Source: Geminicoccus sp036263595 (GTDB lineage Bacteria > Pseudomonadota > Alphaproteobacteria > Geminicoccales > Geminicoccaceae). From it: a stretch of DNA of 48,285 nt. The notes beneath the pieces were generated by a model. It ran no database searches. It was not told the origin of the DNA and saw only the letters and a program-made list of their open reading frames with translations. Position 1 is the first letter of the stretch. Every line of letters starts with the position of its first letter. A program made the translations under genes and the position numbers. Location: the NCBI RefSeq assembly GCF_036263595.1, contig NZ_DATAGQ010000154.1, positions 1 to 48,285 on the forward strand, read 5' to 3'. Of the stretch, positions 23,043 through 32,392 are shown in pieces.

Positions 23043-24905
23043 ATGTCCGACCGCAGCGGTCAGAAACTCGCCATCGTCATCGTCGGCAGCGTCGATCACG
23101 GTAAGTCGACCCTGATCGGTCGCCTCATGCATGACACCGGCGCCCTGGCCGAGGGCAAGTTCGAGGCCCTCAAGGCCATGTCGACCAAGCGGGGCATGCC
23201 ATTCGAGTGGGCGTTCGCGCTGGACGCCATGCAGGCCGAGCGCGACCAGGGCATCACCATCGACACCGCGCGGATCCGCTTCGCCACGAAGAAGCGCGAG
23301 TACATCATCATCGACGCGCCGGGCCACCGCGAGTTCCTGAAGAACATGGTGACCGGCGCCTCGGCGGCGGATGCCGCCCTGCTGCTGGTGGACGCGGACG
23401 AAGGCGTGCGCGAGCAGTCACGCCGGCACGCCTATCTCCTCCATCTGCTGGGCATTCGTCAGGTGGCGGTGCTCGTGAACAAGATGGACCTGGTGGACTA
23501 CGACGCCGACCGGTTCGGCACGGTCGCCGAGGTCATCCGTGCCAACCTGATGGCACTGGGCATCGAGCCTGCGCGGATCATCCCGATCGCCGCGCGCGAC
23601 GGTGAGAACCTGCTGGCCCGCAGCAGCCGGATGCTCTGGTACCAGGGCCCCGCCGTGGTCGACATGCTCGACGAGTTCGTGCCGCGGGCGCGGCCGACCG
23701 AAGCGCCGCTGCGGCTGCCCGTCCAGGACGTCTACAAGTTCGACCAGCGTCGCATCATCGCCGGGCGGGTCGAAAGCGGGCAGATCAAGGTCGGCGACCA
23801 GATCATGTTCTCGCCGTCCAACAAGACGGTGAAGGTCGCGTCGATCGAAGCCTGGAACGTGCCCGAGTTGCCGACCGAGGCATCCGCCGGGTCGGCCGTC
23901 GGCATTACCCTCGACGAGCAGATCTTCGTCGAGCGCGGCGAGGTGATCAGCCATCCCGATCGCGCGCCGATCCTGACCAACGTCTTCCGCGGCAAGCTGT
24001 TCTGGCTGTCGAGGAAGCCATTGGAGGTGGGACGCGTCTACACGCTCAAGCTCGCGACGACCGAAGCCCAGGTGACGGTCGAGAAGATCGACAAGGTGAT
24101 CGACACGCAGGATCTGGCGGAGCGCCAGGTCGAAAAGGTCGAGCGGGACGAGGCCGCGGAAGTCATCTTCCGCTCCAGCCGTACCCTCGCCCTGGACGAG
24201 TACGAGACCGTCGCCGGCACCGGCCGGTTCGTGCTGGTCGACGACTACGTCACGGTCGCTGCCGGCCTCGTCTCCATGGAGGGGTACCCGGACCAGCGTC
24301 GCCAGCTGACGGTGCGGGCGACCGACGTCTATGCCGTGGGGCACGCGGTCCATCGCGAGGCCCGCGCCTTGCGCAATGGCCATGAGGGCGGCGTGCTCTG
24401 GCTCACCGGCCTGTCCGGCGCCGGCAAGTCGACCCTTGCGCTCGCCCTGGAGCGTGAGCTGTTCGCCAAGGGCTGGCAGGTTTATGTGCTGGACGGTGAC
24501 AATGTCCGCTCGGGGCTGAACAAGGACCTGGGCTTCGGCCCGGAGGACCGTGCAGAAAACATTCGCCGGATCGGTGAGGTCGCTGCCCTGTTCGCCGATG
24601 CCGGATTCCTGGTGGTGACCTCGTTCATCTCGCCCTATCGCACCGACCGCCAGCGTGCCCGCGAGGCGGCAGGCGATCGCTTCCGCGAGATCTACGTCAA
24701 GGCATCGCTGGAATCCTGCGAGGCGCGCGATCCCAAGGGGCTGTATCGCAAGGCACGCGCCGGCAAGATCAAGGACTTCACTGGTGTGCAGGCCCCGTAT
24801 GAGGAGCCGGAGCATCCGGACGTGGTCGTCGAAACCGACCGGCAAAGCGAGGCCGAGTGCATCGGCACCCTCATGACGTTCGTCCGCAGCGAGTTCGGCA
24901 TCTAG
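23043..24905 (+). CDS. cysNC: Bifunctional sulfate adenylyltransferase subunit 1 / adenylylsulfate kinase
   Basis: The 620-aa fusion has an N-terminal EF-Tu-like GTPase (CysN) with G1 GSVDHGKST (15-23), G3 DAPGH and G4 NKMD, then beta-barrel domains to about residue 430. A C-terminal APS kinase (CysC) has P-loop GLSGAGKST (about 456-464), DGDNVR and the SFISPYR lid region. The GTPase drives APS synthesis with CysD and the kinase converts APS to PAPS, the universal sulfuryl donor. The same architecture occurs in NodQ. The gene follows cysD by 37 nt with GGAAC before the ATG. A polysaccharide-type gene set begins about 120 nt downstream, but no sulfotransferase was recognised. Confidence 0.95.
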   Translation: MSDRSGQKLAIVIVGSVDHGKSTLIGRLMHDTGALAEGKFEALKAMSTKRGMPFEWAFALDAMQAERDQGITIDTARIRFATKKREYIIIDAPGHREFLKNMVTGASAADAALLLVDADEGVREQSRRHAYLLHLLGIRQVAVLVNKMDLVDYDADRFGTVAEVIRANLMALGIEPARIIPIAARDGENLLARSSRMLWYQGPAVVDMLDEFVPRARPTEAPLRLPVQDVYKFDQRRIIAGRVESGQIKVGDQIMFSPSNKTVKVASIEAWNVPELPTEASAGSAVGITLDEQIFVERGEVISHPDRAPILTNVFRGKLFWLSRKPLEVGRVYTLKLATTEAQVTVEKIDKVIDTQDLAERQVEKVERDEAAEVIFRSSRTLALDEYETVAGTGRFVLVDDYVTVAAGLVSMEGYPDQRRQLTVRATDVYAVGHAVHREARALRNGHEGGVLWLTGLSGAGKSTLALALERELFAKGWQVYVLDGDNVRSGLNKDLGFGPEDRAENIRRIGEVAALFADAGFLVVTSFISPYRTDRQRAREAAGDRFREIYVKASLESCEARDPKGLYRKARAGKIKDFTGVQAPYEEPEHPDVVVETDRQSEAECIGTLMTFVRSEFGI

Positions 24906-25028
24906 GCCCTTCCTTGCCTGGGAAGCTGCCGGTTACAGGCCCGCGAGGGGCGGGACGGGTCGTGGAACCACACGGCGCTTCCTCATATTGTTGTGCATTG
25001 CAGCAGCTCTGATGGGGTCGAGTGCAGG

Positions 25029-26237
25029 ATGCGGATAGCCGTGATGATGCGTCATGCCACCGAGGATGGTGGCACAGGCACCTACACGCGCGAACTCGTA
25101 CAGAGGCTGCTTCGGCAAGGAAGTGACGTAGACTTCGACCTTCTGCTGGACGATCCGGCCCACATGGGGGAGTGGGACGGCTACGCGAACGCTCGGCCGG
25201 TCGTCCTCAAGGCGAACGGCCGGCTCGCCTGGGACCAGTGGGCCGTGCCGACCTACTGCAACGCGGCCAAGGTCGACGTCATCTTCAATCCCAAGCACTC
25301 GATGCCGATGCTGGCCACGGCGCCGTGCGTGTTCGTGCTGCACGGTGCCGACTGGTTCGTGGTGCCCGAGAACTATGGCCGGGGCTTGCGTGCCTATCAG
25401 GCGGTGGCGCTGCCCCTCTATCTGCGCAAGGCGGCCTACACGATCAGCGTATCCGAGGAGAGCAGGCAGCGCCTCATTGCACGCTATCCTTTCTGCGGTG
25501 CCTGCTCCGGGACCGTACATCATGGCGTATCCCCTCGTTTCGCACCGGTCACGGATCGTCGCCATCTCGAGGAAGTGCGGATGCGCTACGCCCTGCCCGA
25601 GCGCTTTGTCCTCTATCTCGGCCTGATCTACCGGCAGAAGAATGCGGCCGGACTTCTCGAAGCCTTCAGGCAGCTCCTGCCTTCGATACCCCACGATCTG
25701 GTGCTGGCTGGCCGGCCGGCGTTTGGTGGCGAGCGCGACCTCGGCTTGTTGAACGACCCGGCGCTGGCCGAACGGGTGCACCGTCCCGGATGGATTGCCG
25801 AGGAGGATCTCCCCGCCCTTCTCTCGTTGGCGGAGCTGTTCGCCTTCCCTTCGCACTACGAAGGCTTCGGCATCCCGTTGCTGGAGGCCATGGCCTGCGG
25901 TACACCGGTCGTCACGTCGACCGGCGGAGCTTGTCCCGAAGTAGTCGGCGATGCTGCCCTGACGGCAGACCCCGCGGATCCTGGGATGATCGCACGGGCC
26001 ATGCACCAGGTGCTGACAGATCCCTTCCTGGCTCAGGAACTGAGCCGGCGCGGCATCGAGCGCGCCACGCTGTTCAACTGGGAAACGGCGGCCGCACGCA
26101 CACTCACGGTTCTCTCCGCCGTCGGACGTCACCGCGCACCTGACCTGTCGCCGCCACCCGGCTTGGCGCCGTCCATGCCACCGCGCCCAATGGTCCCGGT
26201 TCGGGACACGAGGATCGCTTTTCCTGCCAGCAGTTGA
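25029..26237 (+). CDS. Glycosyltransferase family 4 protein
   Basis: The 402-aa GT-B enzyme has an N-terminal acceptor domain with the Gly-rich GGTGTYTRELV loop (about 14-24). The C-terminal donor domain begins near VLYLGLIYRQKNAAGLLEAF and holds the GT4 E-x7-E motif in FPSHYEGFGIPLLEAMACGTP (about 282-302). It transfers a sugar from a nucleotide donor, probably to a lipid-linked or surface glycan. There is no membrane segment, so it is cytoplasmic or peripheral. The ATG at 25029 is preferred because it begins the MRIAVMM beta strand. About 40 C-terminal residues are Pro/Arg-rich and outside the fold. A TPR gene follows after 367 bp. Confidence 0.9.
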   Translation: MRIAVMMRHATEDGGTGTYTRELVQRLLRQGSDVDFDLLLDDPAHMGEWDGYANARPVVLKANGRLAWDQWAVPTYCNAAKVDVIFNPKHSMPMLATAPCVFVLHGADWFVVPENYGRGLRAYQAVALPLYLRKAAYTISVSEESRQRLIARYPFCGACSGTVHHGVSPRFAPVTDRRHLEEVRMRYALPERFVLYLGLIYRQKNAAGLLEAFRQLLPSIPHDLVLAGRPAFGGERDLGLLNDPALAERVHRPGWIAEEDLPALLSLAELFAFPSHYEGFGIPLLEAMACGTPVVTSTGGACPEVVGDAALTADPADPGMIARAMHQVLTDPFLAQELSRRGIERATLFNWETAAARTLTVLSAVGRHRAPDLSPPPGLAPSMPPRPMVPVRDTRIAFPASS

Positions 26238-26604
26238 TGCAAGATATGGTTTGGGACGGTGAGATCGGTCCGACGGCAGGAAGGTGACATCTTTTTGGTC
26301 GTGCCGGGGCAGCCGGCGCTCGCATTTCGAGCAAGAGACACCGCGACATGGTCAGGCGGATCGAGCGGGAGAACCTGCCAAGGCTATCCTTGCATCAATG
26401 CTGGTCGGAGCGAGTACAAGAACATCCGCCACATGGGCGCAGGGCCGCCTCCGCTCACCGTGGTGGCGTACCCGAGAGCCGATGGCACGCTTGCCAAGAA
26501 GCTGATCTTCCTGCCAGTGCTCATGCGTACCGGACCCGCATTGCGTCGGGGCTGGAAGCCGTTCCCGACATGGAACATCCACGGCAGGCCCGGCCATACG
26601 CTGC
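26238..26604. other. Intergenic stretch with no supported gene
   Basis: Three overlapping plus-strand frames are open here; one (26348-26608) ends in an ATGA overlap with the TPR gene. None has a family match visible by eye, and their composition (Arg, His and Pro rich) looks like chance. No terminator or dyad stands out. Confidence 0.4.
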
Positions 26605-27312
26605 ATGAGCCAGAAGCACATACCACTGCTGCGTGAAGCCCAGGTTGCTCTCGGGGCAGGTCAGGCCGGCAGGGCCGTTCGCCACCTGCGTCAGGCATTG
26701 CAGTACCGTCCTGCCGATCCGGACGTCTTGTCGCTCCTGGCTGTGGCCCTGTTCGAGGCAGGCGAGCCAGCAGCAGCCCTGGAGGCGGCCCGACGTGCGA
26801 CGGTGGCCGGCCCGGCCTCTGCAAGGGCACACTACAATCGTGCCGTCCTGCTGCGGCGGACAGGAGATCCCGAAGCCGCACTGGAGGAATTGGCCCAGGT
26901 GCTGGAACTGGCGCCCGATCATCCGGCGGCGCGGGTCGAGCAGGCGCAGTCGCTGGTTGAACTCGGCCGCCTTCTTCCGGCTGTCCGGGCGCTTGCCGAT
27001 CATCGGCGGACGTTTCCAGACGACGTGGAGGCCGTCCGTGATCTGGCCATCTTCGCCGAGCGGGCCGGCGACTGGGCCACCGCTGCCGATGCTTGGGCGG
27101 CATTGGCAGGAAAGGGTTCGGACTCTGGAGAGGCTGAGATCCGGTTGGTCGCGGTGCTCGCCGAGCAGCACGGATCCGCTGCCGCGTCGACGCGTGTCGG
27201 CCCGCGGGAAGCGGACCGACCACAGCTTCGACATGCCCTGGACAAGGCCCTCAGTCATGCCGGACGCGGCATGCTCCGACTCAGGCCACAGCAAACGACC
27301 AACAGCCGATAG
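26605..27312 (+). CDS. Tetratricopeptide repeat protein
   Basis: The 235-aa protein has about five TPR-like helix pairs over residues 5-165. Examples are AGRAVRHLRQALQYRPADPD (22-41), PAAALEAARRATVAGPASA and PEAALEELAQVLELAPDHP, each with the Ala/Pro spacing of the 34-residue repeat. There is no signal peptide or membrane segment, so a cytoplasmic scaffold role is likely. The last 60 residues are charged and probably disordered. TPR proteins beside glycosyltransferases often act in polysaccharide assembly or serve as the N-terminal part of sulfo- or glycosyltransferases, but no catalytic domain is attached here. No strong ribosome binding site precedes the ATG. Confidence 0.75.
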   Translation: MSQKHIPLLREAQVALGAGQAGRAVRHLRQALQYRPADPDVLSLLAVALFEAGEPAAALEAARRATVAGPASARAHYNRAVLLRRTGDPEAALEELAQVLELAPDHPAARVEQAQSLVELGRLLPAVRALADHRRTFPDDVEAVRDLAIFAERAGDWATAADAWAALAGKGSDSGEAEIRLVAVLAEQHGSAAASTRVGPREADRPQLRHALDKALSHAGRGMLRLRPQQTTNSR

Positions 27313-27394
27313 GCGGACCAGCACAAGGAGAGATGTTCCTTGCAGTGGAAGCGGCTAAGAGGAGTTGTCTGCTTCCCAGCACAGCAAGGTTCAA

Positions 27395-28147
27395 ATGGGC
27401 TCGTTCGACAGGCTTTTCAGGCTGGATGGTGCCGGTGCGGTGGTGACAGGTGGTGCCAGCGGCATAGGTCTGGCGACTGCACAAGCGCTTGGTGACGCGG
27501 GTGCGAGGGTTACGGTCCTGGATCAGCGTGAACCGCGTCACACACAGCACGCCACTGGCTTGTCCGCCATGTCCGTCGACATTTCCGATCCCAGCGCCGT
27601 TGCCGCGGCCTTCGGCCAAGTGGCGACGCACCATCCTATCGATATCCTCGTCAACTGCGCCGGCATCGCCATCCGCAAGCCGGCGGTGGATCTGCCCATG
27701 GAAGACTGGGACAAGGTTGTCTCGGTCAACATGACCGGGAGCTTCGTGTGTGCACGGGAGGCGGCCCGGCACATGATCGCGGCCGGCCGGAGCGGCGCGA
27801 TCGTGAATGTCGCATCGATCATGGGCTTGTCCGGCGGCATCTACCCGAACATCTCGTACCAGACGACGAAGGGTGCCATCGTGAACATGACGCGGGCGCT
27901 TGCGATCGAATGGGCGCCGCACGGCATTCGCGTGAACGCGGTGGCACCTACCTATGTACGTACGCCGTTCATCGCTGCCCTGCTCGAACAGCCTGACGTG
28001 GTGCAGCGCATCGAGGACATGACGCCGATGCGCCGGATCGCCGAGCCGGAAGAAGTTGCCGCTGCGATCCTATTTCTTGCCAGTCCCGCTGCTGGCATGA
28101 TCACTGGTCATACCTTGCCGGTCGACGGCGGCTATCTGGCCCAGTAG
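27395..28147 (+). CDS. Short-chain dehydrogenase/reductase
   Basis: The 250-aa classical SDR has TGGASGIG (residues 17-24), an Asp after the second strand (VLDQRE) that favours NAD, NCAGIA (83-88), the Ser in NVASIMGLSGG, the YQTTK catalytic Tyr/Lys and a terminal VDGGYL. The fold suits oxidation of a sugar, polyol or hydroxy acid; the substrate is unknown. ATG at 27395 has AAGG 6 nt upstream; a TTG 30 nt earlier is less likely. It follows the TPR gene by 82 nt and is convergent with the SGNH-like gene. Its RITPM-type tail (IEDMTPMRRIAEPEEVAAA) is shared with the dehydrogenase at 31203. Confidence 0.9.
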   Translation: MGSFDRLFRLDGAGAVVTGGASGIGLATAQALGDAGARVTVLDQREPRHTQHATGLSAMSVDISDPSAVAAAFGQVATHHPIDILVNCAGIAIRKPAVDLPMEDWDKVVSVNMTGSFVCAREAARHMIAAGRSGAIVNVASIMGLSGGIYPNISYQTTKGAIVNMTRALAIEWAPHGIRVNAVAPTYVRTPFIAALLEQPDVVQRIEDMTPMRRIAEPEEVAAAILFLASPAAGMITGHTLPVDGGYLAQ

Positions 28148-28238
28148 GCCAGCCCAGCCAGCAAGGAACCGGCGAGGGATGCCATCCTTCCGAGCTGGCG
28201 CTCACCTACCCCGACAAGGCTGCCGGACGGCCGTCAGC

Positions 28239-29249
28239 TCACGGCAGACCCGCCTGCCGAAGATCTTGGATCAGCCGCTCGGTCATCAATGCCTGGCCCC
28301 GCTCGTTCATGTGGAAACTCGTGTCATAGACATCCTGTGCGTCCACCATCGACCGGCTTGGTTCTCCGATGACAGGCACACCCAGGTCGCTCCAGAACAG
28401 TTGCAGGTCGGCAAACAGGGCCGCGGCAGCAGGCCCGGTATACTCCTTGCGGCGCAGTGTCGGCGGCCAACCCGCCATTACCGTCACGCCTTTGGCACGT
28501 TGATCCGCCACGAAACGTGCAACGGCAGTGGCACCGATCGAGCTACGATTCAGGCGTGGAAAGATCTGATTATCCGCTTCGACCCTTGCACGCATTGCAG
28601 GAGTGATGTTGGCAGCAAGGTTGCCGCGTTCGCTGCCATAACGGTCAATGTTCTGCGCCCGATAAGGTCCAGGGATATTGCCGAGCGGAGCATGCTTACA
28701 GTTGGCGAGATTATTGCCGATGGCCCGCCACAGCAGGTGCAGATCGTATTGCGAGACATAGGCTGACCAAAGGCTTGCCGGCATTCGCCACCAGAAGCTC
28801 TTGTCGTGGAATGAGCTGTAGAAGACTGGCAGCACCGTGAAGGGAAGAGTGGTCCGGAACAGCGGGTATTCCACGATCAGCAGAACCGTGTCGCCAGGGC
28901 GCGTAGCACGATCCGCCCGGTCGAGCAGGTAGGTGAGGTCCAGCCCGGCATGAGTACCATAATTGAAGGTTTGGACACCTAGCGCCTCCGAGATCCGGCC
29001 CGCATCGAAGCCGAAGTGCACGGACGAACCGCCGACAAGAATGAGCCTTGGGCTTTCGATAGCCGCAAGATCGCGATCCTTGCGCACGTAGAGGTCACGG
29101 ACCCAGCCGATATCGTTGTTCGGATAGAGGTACGGCTTGATCGGCGGGATCGCAAACCAGAGGACGAAGAGGGCGGCCATCAGCACAGGCATGCTGACCA
29201 GCAGCCAGAGAAGGAAGTAGCGCGCCGCCATGCCGGACGTTCGGGCCAT
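28239..29249 (-). CDS. Membrane-anchored SGNH-like protein, probable O-acyltransferase partner (AlgJ/AlgX-like)
   Basis: The 336-aa protein has one N-terminal membrane segment (about residues 9-33) and then a soluble, probably periplasmic domain. LILVGGSSVHFGFDAGRI (about 69-86) is a block-I-like Ser motif, and DTSFHMNERGQALM near the end gives the Asp/His pair, as in SGNH hydrolases and the AlgJ/AlgX acetyltransferases. With an MBOAT gene ending 2 nt upstream of its start, it is best read as the periplasmic half of an O-acylation pair that moves acyl groups onto a surface polysaccharide. Similarity is at motif level only, so a hydrolase or structural role is possible. Confidence 0.75.
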   Translation of the reverse strand: MARTSGMAARYFLLWLLVSMPVLMAALFVLWFAIPPIKPYLYPNNDIGWVRDLYVRKDRDLAAIESPRLILVGGSSVHFGFDAGRISEALGVQTFNYGTHAGLDLTYLLDRADRATRPGDTVLLIVEYPLFRTTLPFTVLPVFYSSFHDKSFWWRMPASLWSAYVSQYDLHLLWRAIGNNLANCKHAPLGNIPGPYRAQNIDRYGSERGNLAANITPAMRARVEADNQIFPRLNRSSIGATAVARFVADQRAKGVTVMAGWPPTLRRKEYTGPAAAALFADLQLFWSDLGVPVIGEPSRSMVDAQDVYDTSFHMNERGQALMTERLIQDLRQAGLP

Positions 29250-29251
29250 CG

Positions 29252-30772
29252 TCAGAACTGGAAGTAGAGAAACGGGGACGGCGCGCTCGTGGCCATCGAC
29301 AGGACAGCAAACAGCAGGATGAACGCGGTCGCCACCGCCCAGCCCGGGGTGAGCCGCCAGCCGAAGCGCAAGGTTCCGGCCGAGCGGCCTCCCCCGCCAA
29401 TTCCACCCATCGTCCCCGTGCGACCCTCGAAACGGTAGGGCGCATAGCGCCGCATGATCTGAAAAGTGTTAGGCGCCGCGAAGAGAATCGCCAGCAGCAC
29501 CAGAAGATGTAGCCAGGTCTGCCCGACAGTCGTGAAGAGCTTGTCGCTGCCGCCAAGGCCGGCCATTGCTTGCAGGATGGTCCCGGCAACATCGAGGCTG
29601 GAAGCACGGAAGATGACCCAGCCGATCACGATCAGAACGAACGTGAACAGTGTGGAGAGTATAACGGCCCAACGCATCCGGAGAATGCGCTCCAGTGGGC
29701 TGCCGGTGACGAGGCCACGCCAGAAGTGGTTCACGACAAGATAGAATCCGTGAAGCGCGCCCCAGGCAACAAACGTCCACCCTGCCCCGTGCCAGAGGCC
29801 GCCGATCAGCATGGTGATCATCAGGTTGACGTAGCGGCGACGGGCACCGGCACGGTTGCCGCCAAGAGGCTTGTAGATGTGGTCCGCCAGAAACCGCGAC
29901 AGCGAGATGTGCCACCGGCGCCAGAACTCGATCACCGAGCCGGCCTTGTAAGGCGACCAGAAGTTCACGGGCAGGCGAAACCCGATCATGTGGGACAGGC
30001 CGACTGCCATGTCCGAATAGCCGCTGAAGTCGAAATAGAGCTGAGCGGTGTAGGCAAGAGCACCCAGCCAAGCGCTGACGGCATCGGGGGAGGATCCATT
30101 CGCGACACCGCCGAACAACGTGTCCGCGTAGGGCGCCACGCCATCGGCCAGCACGACCTTCTTGAAGAGGCCGATCCCGAAAATGGCGAGGCCTACCAGT
30201 AGGCGGGTCAGTTCGAACCGGAACGGGCGGTCCTTCCAGAACTGCGGGATCACATCCTTGTGCAACAGGATCGGTCCGGCGATCAGATGGGGAAAGTAGG
30301 TGACGAACAGAAAGTACTCGTGCGGACGGTAGCTCCTGGTCTCGCCGCGCCAGCAGTCCGTCAGGTAGGCGATCTGGGTGAAGGTGAAGAAGGAGATGCC
30401 CACCGGCAGCGAGATGTCTGGCAGGGGAATCGGGATGCCAGTTGCTAGCGCGACGTTCGCCAGGACGAAGTCCGCGTACTTGAACCAGGCGAGCAAGAGC
30501 ACGTCCACGCCGACGCCGAACGCCAGCAGCCGACCGCTGCTCAGGCCGAGGCCCGCCCGACGCGAGATGAGCGTACCCACGACAAAGTTGAATATGATCG
30601 AACCCAGCAGGAGGGGCAGGTGCTCGGAGTCACCCCAGCCATAGAAGATCAGGGACGCCACCCCCAACCAGATCAGCGCCCACCGCTTCGGCAGGAAGTG
30701 GCCCAGCAGATAGTAGGCCAGCAGCACCACCGGCATGAAGCCGAAGATGAAGATGAAGGAATTGAACAGCAA
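29252..30772 (-). CDS. MBOAT family O-acyltransferase (AlgI-like)
   Basis: The protein has about ten membrane segments and the AlgI-type MBOAT core. Landmarks are SLPVGISFFTFTQIAYLTDC, FPHLIAGPI, the FDFSGYSDMAVGLSHMIGF block, FWRRWHISLSRFLADHIYKP, and the catalytic His in GGLWHGAGWTFVAWG. It carries acyl groups across the inner membrane for transfer to a polymer. The start is uncertain: the frame is open to 30943, but residues before LLFNSFIFIFGFMPVV look non-coding. A TTG at 30772 gives the usual MBOAT N-terminus and 506 residues, so it is used here. The SGNH-like gene follows after 2 nt, implying an operon. Confidence 0.88.
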   Translation of the reverse strand: MLFNSFIFIFGFMPVVLLAYYLLGHFLPKRWALIWLGVASLIFYGWGDSEHLPLLLGSIIFNFVVGTLISRRAGLGLSSGRLLAFGVGVDVLLLAWFKYADFVLANVALATGIPIPLPDISLPVGISFFTFTQIAYLTDCWRGETRSYRPHEYFLFVTYFPHLIAGPILLHKDVIPQFWKDRPFRFELTRLLVGLAIFGIGLFKKVVLADGVAPYADTLFGGVANGSSPDAVSAWLGALAYTAQLYFDFSGYSDMAVGLSHMIGFRLPVNFWSPYKAGSVIEFWRRWHISLSRFLADHIYKPLGGNRAGARRRYVNLMITMLIGGLWHGAGWTFVAWGALHGFYLVVNHFWRGLVTGSPLERILRMRWAVILSTLFTFVLIVIGWVIFRASSLDVAGTILQAMAGLGGSDKLFTTVGQTWLHLLVLLAILFAAPNTFQIMRRYAPYRFEGRTGTMGGIGGGGRSAGTLRFGWRLTPGWAVATAFILLFAVLSMATSAPSPFLYFQF

Positions 30773-31202
30773 AACCGGAGATCCCGTCGGCGCTTGCGGC
30801 CTGGCGGCCACTCTCGGCCATGGCGCGTCGATGTGCTGCCGGAAAAGGAACCAGCGGCGACACGGTTCGTCAACGGGCGGAGGAACATCCTCCCCAGGGC
30901 AAGCTAGGCTGTGCGCCGCTGCCGCTGAGCGGAGTAGCACCAAACCGGAACAGCGAGACTTCCCTTCTGGCGGGAGAAATGGAGCCTATCAGCTCGCAGG
31001 CAGTGGAGCTGCATCGGGCCGAGAAGGCCACCAGCTCTCAAAGTAGATCCTGCGAGCGGACGATGCCTGGAGCCTGCATATCGTGCCTCACCCAAGGGTC
31101 CGCACCTGAGCCTTGGCTTCCGGCGAGATGGGTCAGGAGTTGTTCGGCACCATCTCGCCGGCGGCCATGTATGCTACGTGCTGCGTGGGGCGCTCGTCGG
31201 TC
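30773..31202. other. Intergenic stretch upstream of the MBOAT gene
   Basis: About 430 bases between the MBOAT start and the end of the next minus-strand gene. Only weak structure was seen, a 6-bp stem CCAAGG/CCTTGG (31092-31097 with 31111-31116) without a T-run. It should contain the promoter of the MBOAT operon, which could not be located. Confidence 0.4.
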
Positions 31203-31973
31203 TCACCATACCGTATAACCAGCATCCGCGACCAGGACGTGGCCGGTCACCAGGGATGATGCGTCGCTCGCCAGGAAAAGGACGCAAGCTGCGATCTCCG
31301 GCGGCTGGCCCACCCGTCCCATCGGGGTCATATCCATCCAGATCTTGTACCAGTCGGCCTTGTCCATTCCTGGCTTGGTCATCGCTGTCTCGATGTAAGT
31401 CGGCGCTACCGCATTGACCCGCACGCCCCGCTTGGCCCACTCGCCCGCCAGCGACTTGGTCAGGTGGTGCACACCCGCTTTGGCAGCATTGTAGTGCACC
31501 TGCGGTTGGGGATAGTTCGAGATAATGCCGCTCATCGAGCCGATGTTGACGATCGAGCCTTTTCCGGCGTCGAGCATGTACTTGCCGAACGCGCGATTGG
31601 TGTAGAAGACGCCGTTCAGGTTGATGTCGACCACCTTGTGCCACTGCTCATCGGACATGAGCTCGCCCGGGGAGTTGAGGGCGATACCGGCGTTGGCCAC
31701 CGCGATGTCCACGCGTCCGTACTTCTGGACAACCGCATCGGCACAGGCCGTCACGGCCTTGCTATCGGTTACGTCCAGTTGGTGGAGTTCCGCCTCGTAT
31801 CCCTTGGCCTGCAGCGCCGCCAAGCCTTCTGCGCCCACGTTCGGGTCGATCTCGGCGATCACGACCTTTGCGCCGAACTCCGCCAAGGCCATCGCGGTCT
31901 GTAGGCCGATATTGCGACCCCCGCCCGTTACCACCGCGACCCGATCGCTCAGGTCGAACAGCGCTTTGTACAT
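31203..31973 (-). CDS. Short-chain dehydrogenase/reductase, divergent from the first carbohydrate ABC operon
   Basis: The 256-aa classical SDR has TGGGRNIG (residues 17-24), an acidic residue after strand two (IAEIDP), ANAGIA (about 92-97), Ser in NIGSMSGIISNYP, catalytic YNAAK, and VADAGYTVW in place of the usual VDGG tail. It probably oxidises a sugar or polyol with NAD. AAGAAGAGGTG before the ATG at 31973 is a good ribosome binding site. It is transcribed away from the binding-protein gene at 32393 with 419 bp between, so both may answer to one regulator and act on one substrate. Confidence 0.9.
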   Translation of the reverse strand: MYKALFDLSDRVAVVTGGGRNIGLQTAMALAEFGAKVVIAEIDPNVGAEGLAALQAKGYEAELHQLDVTDSKAVTACADAVVQKYGRVDIAVANAGIALNSPGELMSDEQWHKVVDINLNGVFYTNRAFGKYMLDAGKGSIVNIGSMSGIISNYPQPQVHYNAAKAGVHHLTKSLAGEWAKRGVRVNAVAPTYIETAMTKPGMDKADWYKIWMDMTPMGRVGQPPEIAACVLFLASDASSLVTGHVLVADAGYTVW

Positions 31974-32392
31974 CGTCACCTCTTCTTCTCGGCAAGATCC
32001 CGTGCTGCGGCAGAGACCTCTGACCGGCCGGAGCCAGGGTTCTTCCGTCGCGGATCTCTCGACCGCCGAAGAACGTTTCATCGAGCTGCCAGCACTCCCC
32101 ACATGCACGGAGATACGAGGGGTGACAGCTGGTTGGCAACGGGTCGTTCGGCACGAGGGCGTTGTGGAGTGGGGCCACGCAGGATCACCCTTGAACCCCA
32201 GAGGAGCTGGAAACCTGCCCTTCTCCTTCAGGAACTGCTGATTCATCAAGGGCTTCTCCCGGGCAGGCGACGACAGGCTGCCCACACCTGCCACTTGAAA
32301 CCGCTTGACCCCCTTGTTGCGGTTGAGCGAACGTCCGGCCACTGTTACTGGAGGCGCCCGCTCGATGGTTGCGGGTCATTCTAGGGGGGTTC
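31974..32392. promoter_or_regulatory. Divergent promoter region
   Basis: This gap separates the minus-strand dehydrogenase from the plus-strand ABC operon, so both promoters should lie here. No clear -35/-10 pair, operator dyad or leader structure was identified. The strong purine run AGGGGGG at 32383-32389 is the ribosome binding site of the binding-protein gene. Confidence 0.4.

Noticed and set aside
23418..24845. 475-codon minus-strand frame
   Set aside because: Antisense to cysNC, whose GTPase and kinase motifs are unmistakable.
26348..26608. 86-codon frame ending in an ATGA overlap with the TPR gene
   Set aside because: The overlap is suggestive, but composition is that of a chance frame and no motif or good ribosome binding site is visible.
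30773..30943. 57-residue N-terminal extension of the MBOAT protein
   Set aside because: The extra residues are Pro/Arg/Ala-rich and do not resemble an MBOAT N-terminus, which begins at LLFNSF just after the TTG at 30772.
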